A stretch of 64,000 bases of DNA from Celoporthe dispersa (lineage: Eukaryota; Ascomycota; Sordariomycetes; Diaporthales; Cryphonectriaceae), in contig WAID01000003.1 in assembly GCA_016584495.1 (NCBI GenBank), forward strand, positions 2,666,001 through 2,730,000, read 5' to 3'. Each line of letters starts with the position of its first letter. Position 1 is the first letter of the stretch. Below the pieces are notes generated by a model that was not told the DNA's origin, searched no databases, and saw nothing but the letters and a program-made list of their open reading frames with translations. Positions 1 through 13,236 of the stretch are shown one piece after another. A program made the translations under genes and the position numbers.

Positions 1-3000
1 TCGTCTCCGCAAAGAGCTGGTGGAAATCGGCCTCCGAGATGGGCAGATATTTCTGCCTGACCAGCTGCTCCTTGACGACCGCGTCGGCGCGCTCGACATA
101 GCCGATCCCGATGACACGGCCAATGTCAAAGGTCGACGCTGCCAGGCCACGCTTGCGTCTCTGCCTGGTTAGGCTCTGCATGTAGGCGTTGGCGGCGGCG
201 TAGTTTGATTGGCCTGGGTTTCCGACCACGGCGGAGAGGGAGAGAACATGACAAAGAAGTCGAGCTGGTTGTTGTCGTCGTCGCTGAAGAGGTCGGCGAG
301 GTGGTTGCTTCCGTTGATCTTGGGCCCGAGGACTTGTTGCATCTGGTCTAGGGACATGTCGGCGAGGAGGACGTCGTTGAGGACCATGGCTCCGTTTGCT
401 ATGCCCGCGATGGGCGGGCAGGTGGCCTTGACGTTGTCTATGCATCTCTGTACTTCTTGTCGGTTTGTGACGTCCCTGCGAGTTGGGTTAGTACGGCTAT
501 AGGCTGACCTTTTGACAGTCATGAGGGGGACTTACATGGCCAGAACCTTGACGACAGTGCCGAGAGCCTCGAAGGACTCTAGCCACCGCTCGCTGACGTC
601 GGGACGGCGGCTTGTCAGGCAGATGTACCCTGCACCATTCCTTGCCATCCATTCGCACAAGGACTGTCCAATCTGCCCCGTCAGTCCCACGAGGATATAT
701 GTCTTGTCCTTGGAGAAGAGCCGTTTGGCATCGATGGGTGCGACCTGTAGAGTCACATCTTGGTCTGCTTTCCAGTCGACAATGGTCATGGGGTCGCTGG
801 CCTGGCTGACTTGAGCTAATGGCATAACGAGACTCGATGGGATCTCCTCGAGTTGGCTGGCACGGGCCCCTGCGCGGGACACAGCATCCTCCAGCAGCCT
901 CACCAATTTGGCCTCATCGTATGATACTGCGGGACGGCATTCCCGACGGAAGAGGTCCGAGGGATTAAGGTGCCTGCAGGATGACGGTAGGGCCCTCCCA
1001 AGGCTGAGACTGACAGCGCTGGACTCAGCATTCGTGGTGAGATCGAGAAGATGCGTAATACCGGTGGGAAGCTTCTTCTGCAGAAGATGCTTGGGAGTCC
1101 ACGCATCTATCCCTACACAAGGTAGGTTGCCATTTGAGCCCGCTCCTGTCGACGCAGTATTGCTGAAGTTGACGTGGATGCCCCTCTCTGTCGCTTGTCT
1201 CGTCAATGCATTGGCGAAGTATGGGATTGTGGCAGGCTGATGAACCAGAAGATTGCTGCCCGAGGGCAGTATAGAGAGGAGAGACGACGCCAGGAGTTCA
1301 CCCATAGCTGGAAGGAAAATATTGTGAGGAGAATTCCAGCTGTACTCAATGGGTACGGCCACGACTGGTACGATCCTCGAGGCCATCCTTTCGGATAAAG
1401 CAAGCACTCGAGCCCCTGTGGTCTCGTCCACTCCAACAATTGGATACAGGAAGGTACAGAGAGTGACACTGAGCGCAACCAAGGTCGATTGCTCAGCTCG
1501 AACGGCGCCCTGGCAGCCTCGAACTGGAGGGAGAATGTCTTCTTGTAAAGCAGGTGGCCATTCACCAGACCTGGAGATGCAGATGGCGGAGTGAGATGGC
1601 GACACGGTCTTGGTGATGGGCCGCACTTGAGAGTTGAACCTGTCGTTCTGGTCGTCATTGGCCACCAGACGAGGGACCATCAGTTGTCCGTCCTCCACAA
1701 CATACTCGGGCTCGACAGACCAGAGCAAACCCGAGGCTGATTGCGGCAGCGAATCCAAGGCACACTGGCGGAGCAGACACTCTGCAATGACCTTGGAGGC
1801 ATTGCGGCTCGAGCCTGAAAGGTCGAGGAACGTCAGGGCCAGATACGGTGTCTCGAGGCGTAGGGCACGACCAATACCAATGCTGGCCATCTGGTATGGG
1901 TCTGCATCCTGGGCGCCACGCGTAATCCAGATGAGGTTTTTGGCGGCCTCGTAGACCCTCTTCAGCCCGTCCCACTTCTTCTGTGACAGGTTCTTGAAGA
2001 CTGGCTCATCGAGGTCGACAAGGCTGATCAGAGTGCTCATAGGAGACAGCATGTCTGACTCGGTCGGCAGTCCGTCGAGGATGGTGACCTTGCTGCAGAA
2101 GCGCCTCAGGAACTCCGCCGCCTCCCCTGCGACCCCAGAGGTCTCTACAGACCCAGTGCCCAGGATGACAATCTCCTCAAAGTGTAACGGCCAGGGGGAG
2201 GGTGCTGCCAGGGGCCGCCGCAGGAAGTCGACCTGGTCGTTGACAGCCTGCGCGACAATGGCAGAAAATGGCCAGGTCAGGTTATCGATGGGCGGCGTGA
2301 GGGCATCAGCGCCAGAAAACCCAGCTTTGCGCAGACTTTTGTGCCATGCGCTAGGCGTCATCAGCGGGCCGTTCTCACGACCATCTTTTGCGCTCCACCA
2401 ACCCGGGAGACCGGCTGCCATGTTGGTAGTCCGCAGCACCGTGGGTTGTGTGATCTCAACCAGCACTAGGTAGCCTCCGGGCTTCAGGAGCTTGCGTGCA
2501 TTCTCCAGAGACCTCTGGCAGGATGATGTGGCGTGCACAATGTTGGCGGCGACGACAATATCGTACGAGTGGTGCTCGAAGCCCTGAGAAGCGGGCGGCT
2601 TTTCGATATCCAGGAACTTGAAGGACATCTTGTGGCTCTGGGATCTGAAGGCATCCTTGGTTCTGTCGAAGTCGTCGAGGAAGCCGTCTGATATGTCGGT
2701 GAAGGTGTAGGAGGCAAAGGCGTCGCCGATAGCTTGCAAGACCTCTTTTGTTGTGCCACCACTTCCAGCACCTGCGGTGATAAGGTATTTATGTTAGCAA
2801 AAGCATCTGGGTATTAATCAAGAGCATATACTATGCAAAGAATAAAAATAAAAAATAAAACAAAAAATAAGACGTTATGGGTGAAATGCGTACCGAGTTC
2901 TAGTATCCTGGCTTGCGGATATCGATGCACGAGCTGTTTGACCATCGCAGCCGCATACTCGCTATACTTGCCGAATCCAAGTCCGGTGACGTACAATTCG

Positions 3001-6000
3001 GTTCTCATATCGTTCAGGTGCTCCATCATGGACGTCTCTCCCCTGACCACAGCTCGAAGGTTCTCTCCGGTCGCCTTGATGACTCTCACGTCGACGGAAT
3101 CCAAGTGCCTATTTTTCCCCTCATATAATCACGTTAGCTTCTTTTCATGATGATAGTCTACAAGTTGTGTTATCCATACCTTTGGATCAGGGGCTCAAGA
3201 TCCTCAGAGGTATCATTGGCCCATTCCTCCTTCAGCACAGGATGTTCCCCACGGGCGATGGCCGCCAGAGCATGGTCCATGTAAGCCCTCAGGCGATGGT
3301 GCTGCTCTTGACCTCCGGCCCAGTCCTCGGCGGAAATCTCTGTATTCCAGGTTCGAAGGTAGAACCACGACAGCCTCTCGCAGAGGACAGCAATCTCCTT
3401 GTCTACTGCAGCCGGCTGATCGTTGACAATAATAGAGGTAGCATCCGGCCACTCGACATCCCATTTCACATATGTAAATGGGCAGCGATCGTCCTTGGCG
3501 GTGGCAGAGTATAGAGGTTTCATGGCCAGATCCTCAGCCTGTATGAGTGTGTGCTGACCATCTTCGCTGAAGATGTCAATGCTGGCGCTGGAATCACTAC
3601 TACCGTTGGTCTGCTTTTCTCTGTGTATGCTGGCACACATGGGTAACAAGGTCGGAGAATCGGGCAGTGCGGCACAGAGCGCTGGGTTCACACGAATGCG
3701 GCCGATCAGCGTGGGAACCGACAAGGTCCTAAAGCTTTCATCTTCAGGGTGGGCGCCGGCTGCGAGGATGCCCTGGATAGCCACGTCGAGCCACGAAGGA
3801 TGCACGAGAAGCTCGCGCGAGCCGTCATCATTATCGTTCTCGGCCTGGGGGTCTGCATAAGTCGACACGAGTGCCGATGCCTGGTCCAGCTTGCGTCTGA
3901 TGTCTGACATACCCCTGAACGGACCAGTATAGCCGTACCCGATCTTGTAGATGGAGGAATAAAAGTCATCAGTGTCAATGCTGTTCATTGTGGACGTTTC
4001 TAGCGGTGTCGATGTCAGTGTTGTGGGAGATGGAGTCCCGTACACGATCATGACTGAGCCGGTCGCCACGAGATCTAGGCTCGAGGGCCCATTTCGGGCG
4101 TCTGCGTGACAGGAGAAGTCGGCAGTCTGGCTCTTCTCTTGTTTTCCCATAGAAGTAATTGCAGAGAGCGTGACGAGGGTCTCGACGCCGAAGTTGGCAT
4201 CGTCCTCGAAAGACATGGCCTTGCTGATGACGAGGTCGCGAACCTCAAAGAGCTTGACGTCCTGACCACCAGCTAGGCTCCTGGCCGCCTCCAAGGCCAT
4301 GGCAATGTATCCTGCGGCGGGGAAAATCATCTGACCCTCCAGCCTGTGTCCGTCCAGCCATGGGATCTCAGATGCCTTTAGAAGGTTCTTCCAACGCCGG
4401 TTGTTGCTGGTCGAGTCTGCAGTTGCGATCCCGAGGAGGCTGTGGAAGGGCTCGGACCTACACCGTATTGCTTTCGACTGACGAGACTCATGCCAGTGAT
4501 TCTGCTCGTGGTTCCACGGATACATGGGAAGCCCCTTGACGTACTTGGGAGGCGGGCCGTTCGACATGAGGTCTTCGTATGCCCGGAAGTCAACAGATCC
4601 GGACCCAAGCTGGGCCCAGACAAAACCCAAGGCATCCGCAAAGGCCTCGATATCATCTGTGCCACGTGCCAAGACGCCGCTGTAGGCAACTGGCTGTCGG
4701 GCCTCCATGATGTTCTGGCTCGCCGGGCCCCGGAGAGCTGGGTGAGGTCCGACTTCCAGCGCAAAATTGATCTTGTCGGATGCGGCAGTCTTGATGGCGT
4801 CTGCGAAGAGGACTGGCTTGACCATATTGTCTCTCCAGTATACGTCCTTGAGCGACTCTGTGGGCTTCATTGGCGCGTCTCCAGGGACCACACTAGAGTA
4901 CCAGGCACAGGATCCGGATTCTTCTTGCTTCAGTTGGATCTTGCAGGCCTGAAGTGACTGGATATAGGCATCTCCACAAGGAACCATATGGTGCGAGTGA
5001 TACGCCGTATCGACCTTGAGCATCCTGGCAAACTTCTTCTCCTCGTCAAACACCTTCTTCGCATGAACAACAGCATCAGCATTACCTGACAGCGTAACAC
5101 TGGCAGACGAATTATGCGCCGCAACAGTGATACGACCCCTGAACACAGGAAGCGCGACCAGGTCCTGGGCGTCTTCTAGCGAGGTCCCCACGGCAAGCAT
5201 GGCGCCTTTCTGCCCAGAGCCTTGGGGGTCTTCTGCGCGGTGCGCGTGCATGCCTCGGTAGTAGGCAATGCGGATGGCGTCGCGGGCCGTGATGAATCCT
5301 GCAGCGTACGCAGCAGCAATCTCACCAGAAGAGTGGCCTACGACCGCTTCGAAGGTGATGCCAGCTTCTCGCAGGAGGTCGACAAGCACGAGCTGGATGG
5401 CCGTGCAGAGCGGCTGCGACAGCTCGGCTTTGCCGATCCGCGACCTGTCTTCGCCGGCCAGGATCTCGTCCTGCAGGCGCCATGTAGGACGGTCCGCCAA
5501 AGGAAGATCGGCGAGAGACTGCTCGAGGTCTTCGAGCTTGGCACGGACGAAAGCCGACGAGCGGATCAGAGAGCCGCCCATGCCTGCCCACTGCGCACCT
5601 TGGCCGGTGAACACTCCGAGGATGCGGGGTGTTTTGGGAGGGAACGGAAACCGTGGATGTTTCTGTCGTTATCTTTCATCTTCGTGACCACCTCGTCTAG
5701 TTTAGAGACGAGCTTCTCGACACTTCTGGCTGCAAAGGTCATTTTGACGTTGAGTGCTGACTTGCACGTCTGCAACGTCCAGGCGAGATCGCTCAGGTTG
5801 ATGTCTGGGTGGGCCTTGAGATGGTCCGAGTATGCGCCCAGCAGATTGAAGAGACTACCTTCTGACGCTGCAGAGAAGGTGAATGGTGTGAAGGGCACGG
5901 TTCTTGGCCCAAGGCTTAGAGACTTGCCGATGGTGGCCACTGCTGGAGGTTGAAAGCTCTCCAAGATGGCATGAGCATTTGCACCACCGAAACCTGGTTC

Positions 6001-7590
6001 GAAATAATGTAATTAGTACAACACAGAAGGAAAAGCAAGAGCTGGCTGAATCAAATACTTGAGGAGTAGAAGATCACGAACCGAAGCTATTGACGCTGAC
6101 CCGCCGAGGGACACCATCAGGCAACTCAGGCCAAGCCTTGGCCTCGGTGGGAACATGGAGACCACCGTAGAAAGGCCCAATATCAGGATTCAGACGACTG
6201 AAAAGCAAGTTGGCAGGAATTACGCCGTGCTGGATGGCAAGAGACCCCTTGAGCAAGCCCGCAAGGCCTGCAGCGCCCTCAGTGTGACCAATGACAGTTT
6301 TGATAGACCCAACGTAGAGAGGGTGTCCATTATTGCTGGTACTAGAGGTGGAAGTAATTCCTCCTGTTACCGCAGCTTGGCCAAAGCAGCGCTGGATGGC
6401 TTCAGCTTCACGAGGATCTCCGGCTCGGGTTCCGGTCCCGTGGGCCTCAAAGAACTGAGGGCGGTCGTTGGCATTGCGAGGGTCCAGCCCAGCCTTGGTG
6501 TACGTCTGCTGGATCAGTGCCGTCTGCGCTTCAGAGCTCGGAACCGTCAGGCCTGTCGAGTGTCCGTCCTGGTTGCTTCCCGTCTCACGGACCAGGCACT
6601 CGATGCGATCGCCGTCAGCAAGGGCATCGCTCAGCCGCTTCAGGATCACAACAGCGACGCCCTCGCCGCGCGCGTACCCGTTGGCGTCGGCATCCCACAC
6701 TGGTGCGCTCTTTTGTCAGCATATATGTAATCAACAGATACACAAAGTGTAACAGATAAATATCCTATATAAAGTGCTTGACCAATTAGATTTGTGTGTT
6801 ACTTACTGCGGGAGCGACCATCGGGAGACAGCATGTTCAGCCTATTTTCCGTCATAAACGGGTCTTACATGACAAGAACCAATCAGTCATTAGCTAGAGC
6901 TCAAGTCACATCATGTTCGAGGCTGGTCCTGCGAGGAAGCCGAAGCTCGTACCTGGTCCCAGAATCGCGGTCGTTCCACAGGCCACGGCCAGTCGGGACT
7001 CGCCAGTGCGCAGGGCCTGAACGCCCTGGTGGACAGCAATCAAGCTGGAAGAACAAGCGGTGTCGATGGTCATACTAGGGCCGTGCCAATCAAAAAAAGT
7101 ACGATATGCGGTTAGAAAGGATGGCCCGCGAGATGCCAGTGGCAGTGTACGTGGGGATGTCGTCCACATCCCGCATCAGGATGCCCTCGTAGTCAAGGCC
7201 CATGACGCCGACGTAGACGGCAGTATCACTGCCACGCAGGCTTTCGATAGTGTGGCCGCCCGAGTCGAGGGCTTCGTAGACGGTTTCCATGAGCATGCGC
7301 TGCTGTGGGTCGATCGAGTCGGCCTCCTTGCGGTTGATGTTGAAGAACCCGGCGTCGAAGGCACGGATATCCTCGTCGAGCAGGTAGGCATAGCGGACAT
7401 TCGTGGTGCCATGATGGGCGGCATCCGGATGGTAGAATCCCTGGACGTTGAACCGGTCCAGAGGTATCTCCTTGCGTATGTCATGCGGCTTCTCGAGCAG
7501 CTGCCACAGGCACGATGGTGAGGAGGAGCCGCCAGGAAAGCGACAGCCACTGCCTACAATGGCGATTGGCTCTGGTCGTTGCGGAGCCAT
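1..7590 (-). CDS. Highly reducing polyketide synthase, LovB-like, 3' end beyond window
   Basis: Iterative type I PKS. Visible order from residue 1: KS (Cys in DTACSSS, His in EAHGTGT and GHTEGAAG), AT (GHSSGE, ~658), DH (His in WLDGHRLEG ~985, Asp in LDVAIQG), C-methyltransferase (LELGAGSGGTT ~1449), a degenerate ER region without a clear NADPH-binding motif, then KR (VGLTGQIGQSL ~2155; Tyr in NYAAANAY). The KR style is that of LovB-type enzymes that borrow a trans ER. Exons: 7590-6953, 6863-6807, 6699-6082, 5993-3180, 3108-2894, 2771-536, 475-1. Start is the ATG before PEPIAIVGSG. Three single-base breaks: one extra base in the A7 run 7092-7098 (KS), one missing base at 5636-5645 (before AT), one missing base at 236-246 (KR). 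All intron phases fit once these are allowed for, so sequencing error is likelier than decay. ACP and any NRPS or release domain lie off the left edge. Confidence 0.93.
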
Positions 7591-9023
7591 TCTCGCGGGA
7601 TCTCTTGATTAATTGTTCCGTTGTCGCACTACTGTAGCTTAAAAAAGTGCATGCAGGTAGTTTCTGCATCTGATAAGAGAGAGAGGGAGAGTAGCTTGTG
7701 ACCTTCCACTTTAAATTACTGTCCACAGCCTATAAGCAAGTATGGACTCATCTTGTATTAATAGTAAAAAGGCAATCTACTTATATTCGGCACGTCTGTC
7801 CTTGGTGCTAGCAACCTCGTCAAGGAAGTCGAATTCCAGAAAAACCTCACCACCGTAACTGCTGCTCCAAACTGGCGCTTGGGTACAGTGGTGAACCTGG
7901 TGGGCAAACCTGTTCAGGCTGTAGTGGTACCCAGACATATCGCCGGAATCATTCGGCGAGAGACTGCACTTCCGGCTACACAAGACCGTCGATCGCGACG
8001 ACAACGCCCCAGAATATATTGGCCTGTCTCGGAAATGCTCCGATCAATTCGATAACCCATATCCGCTTGGTCTCCTTATCGCGAGAATTGCCTCCTGCTT
8101 CATACACTAAGCTGTAATGCGCCGAATGACGATGCATGTGCGTCTTCCTATCGTTGTCGTCTCCTTCTCCGGCCCGTTCGACCTGAGGAACTAAACTTCT
8201 TTTTTTCCCTTTTTTGTGTCTTGCAGAACCTGGTAGCGCGCGCCAGAAATGTCACGGCTGGTAGTGTATCGGACGATATCTAGTCTTGGATGTCTGCTTG
8301 AGACAAACGCCTTCGGGAGCTTGTGAGCGCCACAGCTTCATAGATGGAAGGGTACTGATTGCCCCCCCTTTTTCTTGTCCCTCCCTTTTCTTTTGTGTTC
8401 TTTGCGCATGTTACGGTGTGTTCAAGTTAGTCTTAAGTAATGTGATTAAGTTTTCTAGCAGTCATTTATGACCAAGATGATTCAGCTAGCGCTTCAGCTG
8501 CCATCAATATTACACCTTTGTATTTCGTGCTCACATGGTTCCATTGTAGGGTTTCATGGCTCCATCGAGGTTATCGTAGACTACCTGAGATGTGATGATG
8601 ATTAGTGGCCCTGATTAAAACAGGATCTCAAGATGGCGAGCGGACTAATCATGACTTTTTGTATGTTCCCAGCTATTCCAGAAGGGCCGCAGAACCCCTG
8701 CATCAGATATTCCTACCGAGATGTGAAGAGAAAACCATCCCACGTCGAGCTAGGAGAAAATCAAATACTAAACCAAAGAAGGAAGTTTTCGATAACTGTC
8801 ACCCCTCGAGCATACGGCCGCCACGGGTCCACGGCAAACGGTACCACAGACGAGGGCCTCGTACGCCTATCAAGCACAGACTCTCAAGAGCCCATTATCC
8901 ATTTTCTCTGTCAAAGGGAACGACTCAGAACCAACGGTGAATGCCTCTTCCCTAGCCTTAGCGCGGCGTGGTATTACTGTGCTCAGTTGTTGTTATTTTT
9001 TTCCCCCCTCTCGCTATTGCAGT
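7591..9023. promoter_or_regulatory. Divergent promoter region between PKS and Zn2Cys6 regulator
   Basis: No convincing gene. It contains both upstream regions, T/C-rich patches, an everted pair of CGGCG half-sites (7940-7959) and a single CGCCG at 8120-8124. Short ORFs around 8600-8940 have no recognisable features and are probably leader sequence of the regulator. Confidence 0.6.
7940..7959. promoter_or_regulatory. Everted CGGCG repeat, candidate Zn2Cys6 site
   Basis: TCGCCG and CGGCGA are separated by 8 bp, a perfect 6-bp inverted repeat. Its core is an everted CCG-N8-CGG pair, the triplet type bound by Zn2Cys6 dimers. It lies about 350 bp upstream of the PKS start. Function is inferred. 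Confidence 0.35.
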
Positions 9024-10546
9024 ATGACTACTCGCGAGCGTTCGACACAGCGGTTGGCTTGTGATCGGTGCCATGGCCAGAAGCTGCGGTGCATTCGAGG
9101 ATCGCTCCCGACCGGCGCTTGTCAGAGATGTATCAAGGCGAAGGCCATGTGCCAGTACAGCTCTCCTCTTCGCCTAGGAAGACCTGCTAAGCCGGATCCC
9201 GCCAAACCTGCTACTGCTACTACTACTGCTTCTGCTGCTACTGCTACTGCTACTACTACTATTACTGGGCGGAGACGGAGCAGCGCTGCGCTTCCAAGCC
9301 CACATGAATCAACAAGTACAGCTTCCACAAGCACAACAGACGGAGCCGAGGGGGGGCAGTCCGAGGAAGACTGTCCTATGAACCTGTCACAGCTTGAGTT
9401 TTTTGATGTCCAGGGAATTCTAGCCCTGCCGCTGCAGGATGAAGCGCATGGTAATTACGCAGTTCCCCAGCCCCGCCGTCGTGAGCGTATCCAGGACCGA
9501 AATTGTCTTACTGACGAATGATTTGTGTTTGCCTAGTCGGAAAAGATGCGCCTAGTTTTCCCATCAAAACCTTCGAATGGAACGTCGAGGGTCGTACTGA
9601 TGAGCACAACAGCTCATCTGTCATATCGAGCACCCAGACGCAGCCGCCGGGAGTTGACGTGAAAGACCCATCAAGAGCCAAGACGGACTCGTCAGAGTTC
9701 ATTCTGGATGATTACATCAGTCACATCGCACCAGACTCGGCAAACGGCATAGAATTTCAGGCAATCAGCGTAGCCGACGCTTTCAACACCGACCCCTGGG
9801 CTGGAGACCTCCCCGTCGACATGTTGCTGGCTCAGGGGCCCCTGGCCAAGGCAAGACCATCAGCACCTCCTCAGTCGAGCGCCCAAGATGATGTGCAACG
9901 TCAGCTGAGCGAGCTGCTCAGGCGCCTGCACGAGACTCCCTGCCACAGCCCCATGGCCTCGACCACGAACGACGCCTGCATCTCAAACCCGCAGCTCATG
10001 GACGAGACCGTCAAGGCTGCCCACGCACTGATCAGCATTATCGACTCCGTCCAGGTCTCGACAGCGCCCGTAGAGTCCCGCCGTAACCACTCCGAGGCTG
10101 GCGATCCGGTCAGGGGTTTCATCGACGCGGGCACGGTGTTCCTCGCTGCGGCATGTTACTCCCGGATCTTTCGCAACAGTAACACGCTGGCGGTGGTTCT
10201 GCACGATGCAGTCTCGTCCAACGACATGGCGACGTTACGCTCGATGCCTAGCATCAACATCGGCTCGGTCACGCCCCTGCACACCACCTCTCCAGCCATC
10301 CAGTCGGCCCTGTGGGTTCAGCTCCTGTGGCAGTCGCTGCGGGAGCTCGAGAAGCGACTCCTGATGCTCTCCCACAGGTCTGCCATGCTGAGCCCGCTCG
10401 GGGCGGATCCAGCGCTGCAGCTTGGAAGCAGATCGCACCTGGCTGATCTGACCACAGCCGTGGACGGAGAGGTCGCGAGGCTGGAGGTTAGCGTGAACCA
10501 TCTGCTCAAGACAACGCTGGACACTTTGCGCCACAAAAGCTTCTGA
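9024..10546 (+). CDS. Zn2Cys6 transcription factor, cluster regulator
   Basis: Predicted 478-aa DNA-binding regulator, divergently placed from the PKS, which suggests a pathway-specific activator. The binuclear zinc cluster is complete near the N-terminus: C13, C16, C23, C33, C36, C43, beginning ACDRCHGQKLRC. It is followed by a Thr/Ala/Ser-rich linker coded by trinucleotide repeats. The C-terminal half has helical segments (DAGTVFLAAACYSRIFRNS; LWVQLLWQSLRELEKRLL) resembling the AflR-type regulatory domain. Exons 9024-9450 and 9537-10546; the junction reads DEAH-VGKDAPS. The start chosen is the ATG of MTTRERS just before the zinc cluster; an upstream in-frame extension to 8937 has no ATG support. 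No frame break is seen. Target genes are inferred from position only. Confidence 0.88.
9211..9266 (+). repeat. Imperfect ACT/GCT trinucleotide repeat in regulator
   Basis: Runs of ACT, GCT and TCT codons encode a Thr/Ala/Ser linker directly after the zinc cluster. A likely length-variable site. Confidence 0.8.
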
Positions 10547-11053
10547 CATCTGGGGATACGCTACCCTAAAAATATAAGTGGTGGTCAGATTGTGCTAAGG
10601 CTGCGCGCTCACAATGTCTTAAGCAGGCGTGGCTTGCTCCTCGCATCTACGTTGCCACGTAGCAGTGCTGTTCCTAGACAGGTTGCTGTGCTCTTTTGTT
10701 TTTGGACCCTCTGTTAAGATTTGTCAGCTTCTAGGCTCCAGTGGCCAACATAGATATTGGTGTTTTCTTGTCGTGGGGTTTAAGGAAATCCTTGGAGACG
10801 TGGCGGACGGGAACTTTGATTAATACTCCTGCGGCCTCGAAACGCAAAATCTTTCCAAGGTTCTCCGTTATGGTGTGGATCGGCGTATTAATCTGGGAAT
10901 GGTGGAGAGGGCTCATGTTCCAGTGCGGTATCACAGACTAGTTCTATATATGAATGAACGTAAATGTTTCAGCTATCAAAGCAACTCGAGTGTACTTGCA
11001 GAGCAACCATGTATTATACGGATCATGGAAAGCAGGCTAAGTAGTATCTGTTA
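10547..11053. other. Convergent intergenic region between two regulators
   Basis: 3' flanks of the two Zn2Cys6 genes. No gene, repeat or RNA recognised. Confidence 0.6.
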
Positions 11054-13236
11054 TCACCATGTACTTCCATCGGACATGCTAGGCATCAGAAAGCTGAACG
11101 AGTCCAAGGGACTGCCAGGGAGGAGCATCCGAGGGTCATTGGGCATATCTGCCCCCCGGGCCGCGCTCTGGCTCTTGTCTTGGGGAACCAACTCTGCTTG
11201 CCATGCCACCTTCAGGGCCTTAAACTTCTTGATGCTTAGAGACAGCATCTGGTCTTCCACGTTGCCAGAAACATCTGTCGCAACAGCTGCAGCCACAGCC
11301 TCAAAGGTATGAATTACCCTGTCCAGTGCGTATAGCGGGTCCAATACTTCTTGGGCTGCAGCTGGACTCCAAGAGGCATCTCGAGTAGTGGTCATGTGGT
11401 GCAGAAAGTGCACAACATAGCACAGCTGCGAATATGTGCTGCAGGGCACACTTGCGTATAAATGCAACGGGATGGAGAAGAATACATCGAGCCATGCCTT
11501 GATGGAATGAACGCAGCGCTGACACAACTCGTATTGCCTCAAATCTGGCTCATGACTTGAATTGGGTGGTTTGGTCATGATCCACTCGCGTATGACGAGG
11601 GAAGTGTAATGGTAGAATCCGATCAGTGCCGTTGCTGAGGCCTCCTTGTTAGTCCTAGGTCTACGATGTTTTAAAATCGAGAGGGATTTTAAAGTGGGAA
11701 AAAGAAAGAAAAAAATGACAAAGGAAAAAACAGGGGGTGGGGTAAGGGGTAAAGGGGTAAAGTTTATATCTTACATTGGTTTTCAATTCCAGGACCTTTT
11801 TTATCAGAAGCACCTGCGATCTCGTCAATCTGCGATTGTAAGCTTTGTACCCAGGCCGTCGGAACCTCCAGGTTGCGGATCTTCCAGGGCGAGTAGCGGC
11901 ACTGGGTGATGATGAGTTGCATCTTCACCTGTCTCACCAGAGCAGCGTCCTGTGGTACAGTGCTATAGTTGCTAAGATGATCCAGATACTCGTCCAGATA
12001 TGGCGACCAGCGGAACCCATCAGCCGACTTGAAGGTTTGCGACAGTCTATTGTTTCACTCGGTTAGTAACCGGTATAATGAGACTGAGCATCAAGTTAGC
12101 AGCGGGAGGACCAGAACACCTACGTAGAAGTGATGACAAACGCTCCCAGAACAACACGCTGTTCCTCGATCGTGCGTTCTCTCCTGGACGACTGCTGAGG
12201 TTTGCTCGCAGCATTGACATCCAGGGAAAATTGAGCTTGGCGCTCCGGCGGGGGCATCTGAAGACCCATATCCCAAATCAAGGAGACAGCGAGCTGTGAC
12301 GCCAAAGAAGCAAACTGCTTGTCCATCGGGAAAAGATGAACCCTGAAGAGATCGTCAGCAGTAGTCAGTTGTGCACCTGCTGATGAACGAGTCTCAGAAC
12401 TGACCAGTTCACAAAGGTGAGCAGCCCAAAAAGTAAATCGAGACTCCTTTCACCTCCAGCAACGACCCTTTCAATTATGACGCGCCGTATCTGTAGACTC
12501 AGGGAGCCCCGCGCCTTGACGGCCTTCGATGTGACTCCCATGATGTTCAGCCACAAGAATGGATAAGTCTGTCGGACTTGTGCGGCTGTTGTATCTGGAT
12601 CGATGTAGATGAACGGAGTGAGAGTCTAGATTTGCTGGTTAACTTGGTGTGCTCACCCGTCGAGGTGCATTGTGACGACTCCAACTCACGATCATCTCAT
12701 CCCGGAACCTGGCAAGTGACTCGTTGGCGTGGGAAGGCGACACTTCCTCAGAGTAGTCCTCATGACCATCAGTCGATGATGGAGTGGAGATCAGGCTTAT
12801 TGACGGTGAAATTGCCCTGTCGTCCGGAGTCCACTGAAGTTCTGGCATTATAGTCGACTTGCATGGGTGTCATGGGCGCCTTTCCGGCTCGAAGAAGAGC
12901 CACCAGGTCGTCCAATTTCTCTTCAAGTCTTGCTGACCGTGAGGCTGCACCACTCTTGGGCCCACGCTGCGTCACTGCAGCCGAGAGCTTGCAGGTCTTG
13001 CCCAGCCGATGGCATCTGGTCCTCATTTCTAATGTGAGCTCTTTCCAAGATATGCATTGCCAGGTGTAAAGGGTCCAGAGTGAAGACCTGGAGAGTCACA
13101 GTACACACCTTTCGCACTCGTTGCCATCGGCCCGGGGGATACACTTGCACTTGACGCGAGCGCAATTGGTGCAGGCTTTCCCGCCCCGATGCCTAGGCAA
13201 TGACGACGATCGAGTATCGTCGAGCTCGCCGTCCAT
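11054..13236 (-). CDS. Second Zn2Cys6 transcription factor
   Basis: Predicted 581-aa fungal regulator with six exons: 13236-13109, 13015-12690, 12625-12405, 12342-12124, 12046-11775, 11634-11054. The zinc cluster is split by intron 1 but complete: C22, C25, C32, C41, C44, C51. A helical segment follows (LEEKLDDLVALLRAG), as usual for this class. The middle domain has the conserved look of the family (PFIYIDPDTTAAQVRQ, TYPFLWLNIMGVTSKA, FVNWVHLFPMDKQ). Exon 2 changes frame once: residues up to about MTPMQVDYNA are in one frame and ISLISTPSSTDG onward in the next, so one extra base is present somewhere in 12770-12886. An unusual intron starting in the DDL codons is an alternative but would delete the conserved helix. 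It is divergent from the MFS gene across 510 bp, so the two may share control. Confidence 0.82.
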
